Below are positions 32,893 through 41,886 of a stretch of 59,462 nucleotides of DNA, one piece after another. The number at the start of each line of letters is the position of its first letter. Position 1 is the stretch's first letter. The DNA is from an uncultured Clostridia bacterium (GTDB lineage Bacteria; Bacillota; Clostridia; UBA1381). The notes under the pieces were generated by a model. The model was not told the origin of the DNA and did not search any database. It saw nothing but the letters and a program-made list of their open reading frames with translations. A program made the translations under genes and the position numbers. The DNA is taken from the NCBI GenBank assembly GCA_934489015.1, contig CAKSSN010000017.1, positions 1 through 59,462 on the forward strand, given 5' to 3'.

Positions 32893-35616
32893 ATGAAAAC
32901 AAAAATCATATTTATTTTTGTAATTTCTCTGTGTATAATACTTCAATTGCCGGTTTTTGCAGATGAGGGCAAATATACGTATGAAAAAGAAACTCTTGTT
33001 TCTCTCGGACTTACAAATGAGGCTTTTGATGAAAATTCAACACTTAAAAGAAAGGAGTTTGCGGAAATACTTGCATCCTTTTTAAAAATCCCGCCGGAAG
33101 AAAATACCTCCGATACGGGCTTTGCCGATGTAAGTCCAAAGGAAAGCTATGCACACTATGTAAGGGAGCTTAGCGACAGAGGAATACTGTGCGGCGATTT
33201 ATCCGGAAATTTTAATCCCGAAGAAAACGTAAGCTCGGAGCAAGCCATAAAGACTGTTGTAAATATACTCGGTTATTCGCAAAGAGCCGAAAATAACGGG
33301 GGTTATCCGCGAGGATATTATCTTGTTGCCGGAAATATCGGGCTTACCAACGGAGTTAATGCCGAAATGGGTGAGGATATATTGCTCGGAGAGCTGTATA
33401 AAATTATGGTTAATGCGCTTGATAAGGATATAATGACGCGTGTGTACAGGGACAACGGATATGCTTATGAGGTGTGTGAAGGTAAAACATATCTGACAGA
33501 AGTGCTTGACATGGGAATGGTTAAGGGAATTGTGAGTGCAAATGAAAACACCTCGTTATCCTCAGACATCTCTGCCGGTGAAAATAGCGTTATAATCGAC
33601 GGGGAAAGCTATTATTGTGCAGATACAAGTGCTGCAGAATATCTCGGTTATAAGGTTATTGCATATTATTCCGACTATCACGGCGGCGGAGATACGCTTG
33701 TTTACATAGCGCCGGAAAATAAAAAGAACAATGTTATAAGCCTTACCGGCGACGATATTGACGAAGATACAACCGTTGATGAAGTAAAATATACCCTAAA
33801 CAGCAGAAAAGGCAAAAGTGCAAAAATCAAAGGCGCTGCCGTTATATATAACGGGCACTTTTTAAAGAATTATTCCGAATCTAACCTTAAAATAGGATCA
33901 GGAGATATTAAGCTGATTGACAATAACAGAGACGGTAAATATGAGGTTATAATAGTAAATTCATATTCAACCTATGTTGTGGATCATATATCCGAAAAAT
34001 ATATTGATTTAAAATATAATGAAAAGCCGATTTCTCTTTATGATTATGATGAAGCTGTATTTTTCTCAAGCGGAAAAGAAATTCAAAGAAGCGGCGTATC
34101 GGAGTGGAGCGTAATAGATATTCTTGCAAGCGATGACAAATCAAAGATTTCGGTAAATGTTTCAAATGATAAAATATACGGAACAATAACCGAAAAGGGT
34201 GAGGATTATATAGTAAGCGGGGGAGAAAAATACGAATTCGGAAATTATTTTAAGGCTTTGCTGAAGCGCGGAGCTCTTCCAGAGATAAAAGCCGGAGAGG
34301 AATATATAATTTATCTTGACACCTTCGGGAAGGCGGCGGCGCTTAAAAAGGTAATGACGAATATAGGAGAAAATTTTTACGCATATCTTATAGAAGGGAG
34401 ACATATAGAAGACGGCGAAAGAGAGGATATGTATTCTTTTAAGCTTTTGTACAGTAAAACAGATATATCTTCGGTCGAATCAGTGGTAAAAACACATCTC
34501 ACTGCGGATAATATAAGAGTTGACGGAGAGAAATTTAAGAATTTAAAAGCTGCTTCGAAGCTTTACAATCAGAATACTCATAAGTTTATAAGACAGCTTG
34601 TAAAGGTAAAGATCAATGATAAATCGGAGATTACATCAATTGTTACTGCAAAGGATAAATTCAACAAATATATTGGCGGAAAAGAGGAAAACGGTCAAAA
34701 TCCGGATTATGTTGATAACTATATCGGATGCTGCATCGATGATTTTACTCTTGATTTCATTGTTTCAAGCGGAACGGCATACAGAGGTCAAAATCAGCAA
34801 ACTTTTGAAGCAACGAAATTTAAAACTAACGGAAAAACAATCATTTTCAATGTATCCGATGTTGAGGACGCAGACGATGACGAATTTCAGATTTTCACTT
34901 CGTCTTATCTCAAAGGCGAGTTATCATATCCGACTGCCTATATATATGACACCACAGATGACTTTAATGCAGGAATTATTGTACTAAAAAAAATAGAAAC
35001 AGGTACGGCTTCAGGCGTCGATTCGGTAAAGGCGGACGATCCTATGGTTGTTGTTGACAGCATTGTCAGTACAATAAATCATGCCGGCGATGTTGTTGAT
35101 GCCATAAAGGGTACTGATATGGGCGGCAATGAGATAACGGTGGTTCCGGCAGGGTTGGATATGAAAGATAAAGCAGGTGCGTGGAATTCGGCTTATTACG
35201 GCAAAAAAATCAGTGATTTACCGAGGGGCTCAATTGTTCAGTACAGAAAGAATTCACGCGGCGAAATGCTTGAGATGAGAATACTGTTTATTCCCGATGA
35301 AAACAGTAAATCTTCGGAGAAAAACAACGATAATACCGTAAGTGAATTCAGAATTGTAGGGCAGCTGTACGCCGGGTATGGCAAGGCGATAAAGACATCT
35401 GAAAACAGCATAATTTTCAATGCGCATTATGACGCTTCATATCCCGACGGAATAAAGCATAGCTGGGATAGAAATCTTATGTCCGGCAATGTGGTTGAGG
35501 TTAATGCGGCCGACAAAATTGTAAGAAAAGCCGCGTTGTCGGAAATACGGGAAAATGACAGAGTTTTCGTTACAAAGACATATAACTGGTTGGCAAATGT
35601 TGTTGTATACAAGTGA
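32893..35616 (+). CDS. S-layer-homology surface protein
   Basis: The 907-residue exported protein has a signal peptide (about 1-23, LQLPVFA). SLH domains stand at the N-terminus (about 27-180): RKEFAEILASFL, FADVSPKESYAHYVRELSDRGI and a GNFNPEENVSSEQ loop. The remaining 700 residues are beta-rich, with short ITEKG/IVSANEN-type strands, and have no domain I can name. The end (VTKTYNWLANVVVYK) resembles clostridial SLH proteins of unknown function. AAAGGAGA precedes the ATG by 8 bases, and the gene is tightly coupled to the propeller gene. It could be a cell-wall scaffold or binding protein for the same polysaccharide. Confidence 0.7.
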   Translation: MKTKIIFIFVISLCIILQLPVFADEGKYTYEKETLVSLGLTNEAFDENSTLKRKEFAEILASFLKIPPEENTSDTGFADVSPKESYAHYVRELSDRGILCGDLSGNFNPEENVSSEQAIKTVVNILGYSQRAENNGGYPRGYYLVAGNIGLTNGVNAEMGEDILLGELYKIMVNALDKDIMTRVYRDNGYAYEVCEGKTYLTEVLDMGMVKGIVSANENTSLSSDISAGENSVIIDGESYYCADTSAAEYLGYKVIAYYSDYHGGGDTLVYIAPENKKNNVISLTGDDIDEDTTVDEVKYTLNSRKGKSAKIKGAAVIYNGHFLKNYSESNLKIGSGDIKLIDNNRDGKYEVIIVNSYSTYVVDHISEKYIDLKYNEKPISLYDYDEAVFFSSGKEIQRSGVSEWSVIDILASDDKSKISVNVSNDKIYGTITEKGEDYIVSGGEKYEFGNYFKALLKRGALPEIKAGEEYIIYLDTFGKAAALKKVMTNIGENFYAYLIEGRHIEDGEREDMYSFKLLYSKTDISSVESVVKTHLTADNIRVDGEKFKNLKAASKLYNQNTHKFIRQLVKVKINDKSEITSIVTAKDKFNKYIGGKEENGQNPDYVDNYIGCCIDDFTLDFIVSSGTAYRGQNQQTFEATKFKTNGKTIIFNVSDVEDADDDEFQIFTSSYLKGELSYPTAYIYDTTDDFNAGIIVLKKIETGTASGVDSVKADDPMVVVDSIVSTINHAGDVVDAIKGTDMGGNEITVVPAGLDMKDKAGAWNSAYYGKKISDLPRGSIVQYRKNSRGEMLEMRILFIPDENSKSSEKNNDNTVSEFRIVGQLYAGYGKAIKTSENSIIFNAHYDASYPDGIKHSWDRNLMSGNVVEVNAADKIVRKAALSEIRENDRVFVTKTYNWLANVVVYK

Positions 35617-35624
35617 GGTATTAT

Positions 35625-38603
35625 ATGAAGAAAAGAATTTTGGCATTATTTCTTATTTCGGTTTTTGTGTTTTCATATAAAATTTCCTTTGCCGAGCAGG
35701 ACGGAGATATTCAGATTTATGTCGATTTTTCCGCAGGAAGCGAAAAGGGAGACGGAAGCAAGAATAATCCGTTTTTATATCCCGAACAGGCTCAGGAAAA
35801 GGTTCGAAGTCTCAACCGCGCAATGCAGGGCGATATTTACGTAAACCTTAAAGGAGAATACCGCTGTGAAAAGCCGCTTGAGCTTACCGAAAAGGATTCG
35901 GGCTTTAACGGATACACTGTTCATTGGCGAGGAATAGGTGATAAAACTGAATGGTCTGCCGGGGGGCTCGTTGATTCGTGGACGCTGCATGACGCGGATA
36001 AGAACATATATTGTGCCGATTCAAAGGGATATTATGCCGAAAGCATAACCGTAAACGGCAGGCGCGCCACACGGGCAAGAAGTGCGGCGGGACTCGAAAA
36101 TGCAGAGGCGGATAAAGGAGAGTTCGGAATATATACAACCGATTTATCATTTCTCGATTACAGGCATATAGAGGATCTGATGTTTGATTTTGTATCGGTA
36201 TGGTCAAATCCGAAGATATATGCCACAAGCGTTGTAAAAAAGGACGGGAAGGCATATATCGGGCTAAATGATAAAATCTGGAATACGGCAAGAAACAGAG
36301 GGCAAACTTCTGTAAATCTTCCGAATTATATTGAAAATGCATATGAACTTTTGGATGAACCGGGCGAATTTTATATTGATAAATACGAAAAAAAGGTTTA
36401 TTACATTCCACGTGAGGAAGATGACATGTCAAATGCTGTCGTTGTTATTCCGAATTCGCAGAGCTGCATAACAATAAGGGGTAAAAATTTTGACTATCCG
36501 GCACATGATATAGGCATTGAAAATCTGAAATTTACCGATACAAAATGGGTTCAGTGCTATAATGACGGAGGAAACCTCGATGTTCAGAACAATCTGGGTA
36601 CAATATCAAATCAGCCCGGCGCGATAATACTGTGCAGAGCAAATAATATTTCGATTACGGACTGCAATTTTTCAAGGCTCGGTTGTATGGGACTTTCGGC
36701 GGTGAACGGTATTAAAAATCTGACCTTTGAAAGAAACGAAATAACGGATACTTCGGCAGGAGCGACGTTTATAGGCTACCTTACCGGAGTTGAAGAGATT
36801 GCAAATCCCGTTGACAAACGAGAGGTTATAGACGGAGTTATATTTAAGAATAACTATATTCATGATGTATGTACCGTATATCGCGGCGCTGCTGCCGCTA
36901 CGTTCGGCTGTCTGGCAAATTCGGAGGTGTCTCACAACGAAATAATAAGAGTTCCGTATTCGGGCTTTTCGGTCGGATGGGGATGGGATTTGATTAAATC
37001 CTCCGCGTCGAAAAATTTTAAAATTACGAATAATTATTTCTGTGACGTTATGAGCGAACTTCATGACGGAGGGGCGATATATACGCTCGGCGGAACGGGC
37101 GGAGTATCGGATAGACTCGAGGATTTTAATATAATAAGCGGAAACTATATTAAAAATCAGCACTCGGGTACAAGTGCAATGTATGCCGACAACGGTTCAA
37201 GAGGCTGGCTGTGGAAAGAAAATGTTATTGATTTAAAGGATATAGGCGAGAACAAATTTTATTTTGCATTCTTAAATGAGTACGGCGGAAGCGTTTATTT
37301 TGATAACAATTATACAACATCCAAGCATTCACGGCTGTCGTCAAAGCCGGCATGGATAAAAAATACTCATTATTTTCCGGACGCCAATTGGAATAAGGAT
37401 GCGCTGGAGATAATTGCAAATGCCGGCATAGAAAAGCAATACGCATATATCTCTGCCAATGAGGATAACCGAAATTATATATTATCCTATAATGAAAAGG
37501 TTACAGATATGAAAAGCCATACGAAAACACCGCTTGACTTTAGGGTTTTAAATGCGCGGGGCGAAGCTGTTGCAGCAGAGAAAATAGAATACGCAAGCAG
37601 CAATGAAAATACGGCGTATATAGACGCAGACGGAATTATTCATGCGAGAGAATACGGAAAAGTGGATTTGTTCGCAAGGGCATATGCCGGCGGAACAGTA
37701 CACAATCTGAAAAAGACGCTGTATGTTGATGATGAGTTCAGCGGAATTTCGGAAAACGGATATTTTGCACCTGTTGTTGTGCCGGGAACAAAAAAAAGTC
37801 TTGACTATAGGATTTATTCAAAGCTTGGTCATGAATTTACCGATTTTGAAAAGATTATATTCTCAGACAATCCGGATGTTGTTGAAGTTAGCAAAGATAA
37901 TATACTCCTTGCGAAAAACACCGGGAGCGCTAATATCACTTATGGCGGATATGTAAACGGAAGGCTGTTTGAGAAAACCGTCAAGGTTGACGTTGTATTG
38001 CATGGTGATGATAAATTTTCAAACATAGCTGTTTACAACGCGTCGGAGCTTACTTCGGATGCAGGAGCATGGAAGCTTAATAACAGCGCTGCGGCAGAGA
38101 AAAAGGGAGATACAATGTATATTACGGCTCCCGGCACAAGCGGCACAAGTGCGTATTTTGAAAACAAAAAATTTGCAAATGAGCTTTTGACTCTTGATGT
38201 TAAAATTCCGTCGTTCTCGTCGGGCTGGCCGTCGGTTATAATACGCGCTGCAGATTGCACCTCATGGATTGATAATGGAACCTTCTATATCTTTACATTT
38301 AAAGCCAATGAAATAGAGCTTCAGAGATTTAATAACGGTGTAAGAACCGTAATTTTCGGAACTGCAAACGGAGAAAACATCTGCGGTGCGCCTGTTGTAA
38401 ACAATGGCATTATAAATCAGGGACAAAAATATAAAATGACGTTCGGCGCTGTTAATGAAGAAAACGGAACGCGAATAATTTTGAATGTAGACGGAAAAAA
38501 TATAATTTCGTTTCTCGACACAACAGAGGGAAGAATTAAAGATGACGGCTATTTCGGCATTATGGCATTTAATGACGCTGCGGAGCTTTCCGCTTGCAAT
38601 TAG
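35625..38603 (+). CDS. Secreted right-handed parallel beta-helix protein
   Basis: The 992-residue protein has a signal peptide (1-23, ISFA). It opens with IYVDFSAGSEKGDGSKNNPF, the typical first turn of polysaccharide-active beta-helix proteins. The helix covers about 25-610, with NNYIHDVCTVYRGA and the HDGGAIYTLGGTGG motif near 480-495. Big2-like Ig domains (about 620-795) and a C-terminal concanavalin-like sandwich (about 800-990) follow. Such folds include polysaccharide lyases and glycosidases (for example PL9 or GH120-like), but no catalytic residues can be assigned here. ATG 35625 has GAGG 5 bases before it; the ORF from 35613 overlaps the previous gene. Confidence 0.75.
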   Translation: MKKRILALFLISVFVFSYKISFAEQDGDIQIYVDFSAGSEKGDGSKNNPFLYPEQAQEKVRSLNRAMQGDIYVNLKGEYRCEKPLELTEKDSGFNGYTVHWRGIGDKTEWSAGGLVDSWTLHDADKNIYCADSKGYYAESITVNGRRATRARSAAGLENAEADKGEFGIYTTDLSFLDYRHIEDLMFDFVSVWSNPKIYATSVVKKDGKAYIGLNDKIWNTARNRGQTSVNLPNYIENAYELLDEPGEFYIDKYEKKVYYIPREEDDMSNAVVVIPNSQSCITIRGKNFDYPAHDIGIENLKFTDTKWVQCYNDGGNLDVQNNLGTISNQPGAIILCRANNISITDCNFSRLGCMGLSAVNGIKNLTFERNEITDTSAGATFIGYLTGVEEIANPVDKREVIDGVIFKNNYIHDVCTVYRGAAAATFGCLANSEVSHNEIIRVPYSGFSVGWGWDLIKSSASKNFKITNNYFCDVMSELHDGGAIYTLGGTGGVSDRLEDFNIISGNYIKNQHSGTSAMYADNGSRGWLWKENVIDLKDIGENKFYFAFLNEYGGSVYFDNNYTTSKHSRLSSKPAWIKNTHYFPDANWNKDALEIIANAGIEKQYAYISANEDNRNYILSYNEKVTDMKSHTKTPLDFRVLNARGEAVAAEKIEYASSNENTAYIDADGIIHAREYGKVDLFARAYAGGTVHNLKKTLYVDDEFSGISENGYFAPVVVPGTKKSLDYRIYSKLGHEFTDFEKIIFSDNPDVVEVSKDNILLAKNTGSANITYGGYVNGRLFEKTVKVDVVLHGDDKFSNIAVYNASELTSDAGAWKLNNSAAAEKKGDTMYITAPGTSGTSAYFENKKFANELLTLDVKIPSFSSGWPSVIIRAADCTSWIDNGTFYIFTFKANEIELQRFNNGVRTVIFGTANGENICGAPVVNNGIINQGQKYKMTFGAVNEENGTRIILNVDGKNIISFLDTTEGRIKDDGYFGIMAFNDAAELSACN

Positions 38604-38612
38604 GAGGAAGCA

Positions 38613-41600
38613 ATGGTAAAAAAAATATTTGTTTTTATTGCTGCGCTGATGATTTTTTTGTGTGCAGAGGCAGGCGCTGCATACGATGATCTGCATATAG
38701 CGAGAGTCGGCGCAGTTTCCGTCGGGGGTACAGTCCTGACAGCTCTTCTTGACGATAATATGGTATTCATTGCATATTCAGACAGTATTAAATGCTATGA
38801 TTTATCAAATGACGGAAAACAAAGTCTAAAGTGTACAATTTCTGTTTTATCGCCGCCGGAAGCTCTTAAGCGCAGAGGGAATAATTTGTTTGTTCTTCAG
38901 GAAAAAATGATATCGGTTTATCGGCTTGACGAGGAAAATATTCCGATGAGTGCAAAATACACTTTTGGTTCGGGATATTCGGGAAAAGCGTGGGATGTGA
39001 CAGATGACAGGATTTATATTTCCGCAAACACGGACTATGGCGGAGCCGGCTCTCTCGGTCTTGTAATAATTGACGCAAGAGAGGAAAACCTTAGGTACAC
39101 GGGAGCGACAAGAAATCTGCGTACGCTGTATTATGGCGGAAATAAACAAACTATGGGTGCTTTCAGAGTGCTGAAGGCGGATGGGGATATGCTTTATGGA
39201 CTTACGGAATGTCTGGCGAGCGGTCAAAATCCAAAGCCGGGAGCGATTATGGAAATTGATATAAGCAATCCGTCGGCGCCGCACGTCATATCCGCAAAGC
39301 AAATACAGTATAACGCTGTCGATGGAACGAGATATGCAATGTTTTCAGGAATGGAGATTTATGGAAAAAGCATTTATATTTCCGTTGCCGACGGTCAGAA
39401 AATTCAGGGCGGCTCAGAAAAAGTGAACGGTCTTTGGCACTATGATATGCAGACAAAAGATTGTACATATCTCGATCTCAGCGGAGCGTATGAGGGGAAA
39501 AGAGTAAACCGCATATTTATAAACGGCGATATTCTCTATATGCCTTCTCAGGACGCAAAGTCAATACGTATATTTGATTTGAGCGGCGGCGCGCCTGTTT
39601 TTATAAGAAAAGAGACGATACCCGAAATATATGTAGGGATGAGCTTCTGCGGATTTTCCGATAACATGTTTCTTATAAGAATAAACGACGCTTCAGGAAC
39701 TCTTTTGCTGTACAGAGTTTCAGAGTCGGCAAATGATGATATATTTCTGTCCGATGAAAACGGAAAAAAGCTTGATATGCTTTCGGGCGGCGAAAAGGTA
39801 TGCGCTGCGGTGAAGCTGTCGAATTACTCCGCGTCGGGAGCAACGGCGCCTTATACGGCGTTAATGGCTGTTTACAGCGGCAATCGTTTAATAAGCGCAA
39901 AGGCGGTTAAAAACCCGTTTGCCGACGCGGGCGGCCTTAGTAAAACCGTGCTTTCGGATGGCTTCAAGCTGCCGGATAATCCTATCGGCTTCAGCGCGCG
40001 GATTTTTAAGATAGATTCCATGAGTGGTATAACGCCGCTGGACGAAGTTAAGAGTTACGGGTATGCAGCAAGAGACAGGAGCGGACTCAACTCGATTTTT
40101 GTAGATCCGGTCAACGGCAGCGATTCAAATTCGGGCAGCTTTGCAAATCCTCTCAGAACAATAGAGGAGGCGCGCAACACTGTAAGAAACATTAAGGACA
40201 CCGTAAATGAGAACATTTATATTCATCTTGCAGAGGGCAAATATTTTCTTGATAAAACGCTTACCTTTGATGAAAGAGATTCAGGTATAAACGGAAATTC
40301 TGTGATATATTCCGGAAATAATGCGGTAATAAGCGGTGGACGCAGAATAGACGGCTGGACGCTCTTTGACAGTGAAAAGAACATATATTGTGCAGATACG
40401 AACGGAAAGTATTCAAGGCAGCTTTACGTAAACGGTAAACGAGCTGTAAGAGCGAGAAGCAAAGGCGGCATAAAGGCTGAGTCAACCGATAAAAATGTTG
40501 GAATTTATACAAAGCAGATGGATTTGCTTTCGTTTAAAAAGCCCGGCGACGTGGAATGTGTTTTCAAATGTGTGTGGTCAAGTCCGCGAGTATCGGTTGA
40601 GGCAGTGGAAAGTACCGGCGAAGGCAGCCTTATAAAAATGAAGCAGCCATTTTGGAACATTGCTGCGGACAGAGGTCAGATTATCGCAAAGGACGTATGG
40701 TACTATGAAAACGCGTATGAGCTTTTGGACGAGGCGGGAGAGTTTTATATAGATAAGGAAAACGAGAAAATATATTATATTCCGGAGTGCAATGTTGATA
40801 TGAACTCGGCGGAAATATATATGCCCGTTATTGAAACGCTTGTCAATATAAATGGATCCGAAAACATTACTTTCAGAGGCATAAGCTTTGAACATTCATC
40901 ATGGAATATCCCATCAGTAAACGGCGCATTTGTTGACAATCAGAATAATCAGTGTTCCGAAGGAGTAGATATGCCTTCTGCGATTAATGTTTCCTTTTCA
41001 AAAAACATAAGCTTCAAAAAATGCATATTCAAGCATTTGGGAGCCGAAGGACTGAGTTTTTTTGAGGGCAGCGTAAACTGCTCCGTTACCGGTAATGTAT
41101 TTTATGATATTTCCGGCGGCGCGCTTTGGGCAGGAAGCATTTCAAGCCCTGTTAGTACACAGAGCAGCGCGCAATACGGATTTTCGGTAAAAAACAATTA
41201 TATTCACGACACGTCGGTTGAATATTACGGAGGTGCCGCGCTGACCATAGGACACATTTCCGACTCGGAATTTATGCACAACGAAATAGCAAATGTACCC
41301 TACAGCGGCTTTCATGTCGGCTGGGGCTGGGCAGCGCTTGAAAAATCGGATATAAACAATCTTATTATTTCAAAAAATTATATTCATGATGTTATGCAGT
41401 CACTCGATGACGGCGGAGCGGTATACCTGCTCGGCGGTACGGGAGGCGATGAAGAAAGAAGAAATATTGTTTCGGAAAACTATATAAAAAATGTAATGTG
41501 CGGCACAAGCCCGCTTTACTGCGATAACGGTTCAAGCTGGTATGAGCTGAAGAAAAACGTTCTTGACCTTCGTGTAGGCTATAAATCTATTTATGCGTTT

Positions 41601-41795
41601 ATCGGAAAAGGCGCTCATGACAATGTATTTTACGAAAACTATACAACCTCCTCAAAGTATATTGACAGGGGAGAAAACGACGTCGTACAAAATACATTAC
41701 ATTATCCGAACGCCGATTTTCCGGCCGAAGCGCAGGAGATTATAGACAATGCGGGTCTTGAAAGCGAATACTTGTATCTAAAACAGGTAAATTAA
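38613..41795 (+). CDS. Secreted fusion of LVIVD beta-propeller and parallel beta-helix
   Basis: The 1060-residue protein has a signal peptide (about 1-22, EAGA). A propeller (about 25-360) is related to those of the proteins at 29483 and 41887, sharing SGQNPKPGAI and GSEKVNGLWHYD. A beta-sandwich linker (about 370-480) follows. The parallel beta-helix (about 490-1060) begins IFVDPVNGSDSNSG and shares NAYELLDE.GEFYID, VPYSGF.VGWGW and DDGGAVYLLGGTGG with the preceding gene product. It thus joins both modules of its neighbours in one chain, probably a binding head plus a polysaccharide-acting or -binding helix. GGAGG precedes the ATG; the gap to the previous gene is 9 bases. Confidence 0.75.
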   Translation: MVKKIFVFIAALMIFLCAEAGAAYDDLHIARVGAVSVGGTVLTALLDDNMVFIAYSDSIKCYDLSNDGKQSLKCTISVLSPPEALKRRGNNLFVLQEKMISVYRLDEENIPMSAKYTFGSGYSGKAWDVTDDRIYISANTDYGGAGSLGLVIIDAREENLRYTGATRNLRTLYYGGNKQTMGAFRVLKADGDMLYGLTECLASGQNPKPGAIMEIDISNPSAPHVISAKQIQYNAVDGTRYAMFSGMEIYGKSIYISVADGQKIQGGSEKVNGLWHYDMQTKDCTYLDLSGAYEGKRVNRIFINGDILYMPSQDAKSIRIFDLSGGAPVFIRKETIPEIYVGMSFCGFSDNMFLIRINDASGTLLLYRVSESANDDIFLSDENGKKLDMLSGGEKVCAAVKLSNYSASGATAPYTALMAVYSGNRLISAKAVKNPFADAGGLSKTVLSDGFKLPDNPIGFSARIFKIDSMSGITPLDEVKSYGYAARDRSGLNSIFVDPVNGSDSNSGSFANPLRTIEEARNTVRNIKDTVNENIYIHLAEGKYFLDKTLTFDERDSGINGNSVIYSGNNAVISGGRRIDGWTLFDSEKNIYCADTNGKYSRQLYVNGKRAVRARSKGGIKAESTDKNVGIYTKQMDLLSFKKPGDVECVFKCVWSSPRVSVEAVESTGEGSLIKMKQPFWNIAADRGQIIAKDVWYYENAYELLDEAGEFYIDKENEKIYYIPECNVDMNSAEIYMPVIETLVNINGSENITFRGISFEHSSWNIPSVNGAFVDNQNNQCSEGVDMPSAINVSFSKNISFKKCIFKHLGAEGLSFFEGSVNCSVTGNVFYDISGGALWAGSISSPVSTQSSAQYGFSVKNNYIHDTSVEYYGGAALTIGHISDSEFMHNEIANVPYSGFHVGWGWAALEKSDINNLIISKNYIHDVMQSLDDGGAVYLLGGTGGDEERRNIVSENYIKNVMCGTSPLYCDNGSSWYELKKNVLDLRVGYKSIYAFIGKGAHDNVFYENYTTSSKYIDRGENDVVQNTLHYPNADFPAEAQEIIDNAGLESEYLYLKQVN

Positions 41796-41808
41796 CCGAG
41801 TTGACATT

Positions 41809-41854
41809 ATTGCGTATTTCGGGCGAAAGCGCATATGCGTTTTCAATACGTAAT
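41809..41854. promoter_or_regulatory. Cruciform-like inverted repeat before the propeller gene
   Basis: An outer 10-bp stem (41809-41818 with 41845-41854) and an inner 10-bp loopless stem (41825-41834 with 41835-41844, centred on GCATATGC) are separated by a 6-base bulge. There is no T-run. It lies in the 91-base gap before the 41887 gene, just upstream of TATGTTATAT. A protein-binding site or an RNA-processing hairpin is possible. Confidence 0.45.
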
Positions 41855-41886
41855 ATGTTATATATTAAAAATCAGGAGGAATTGCT

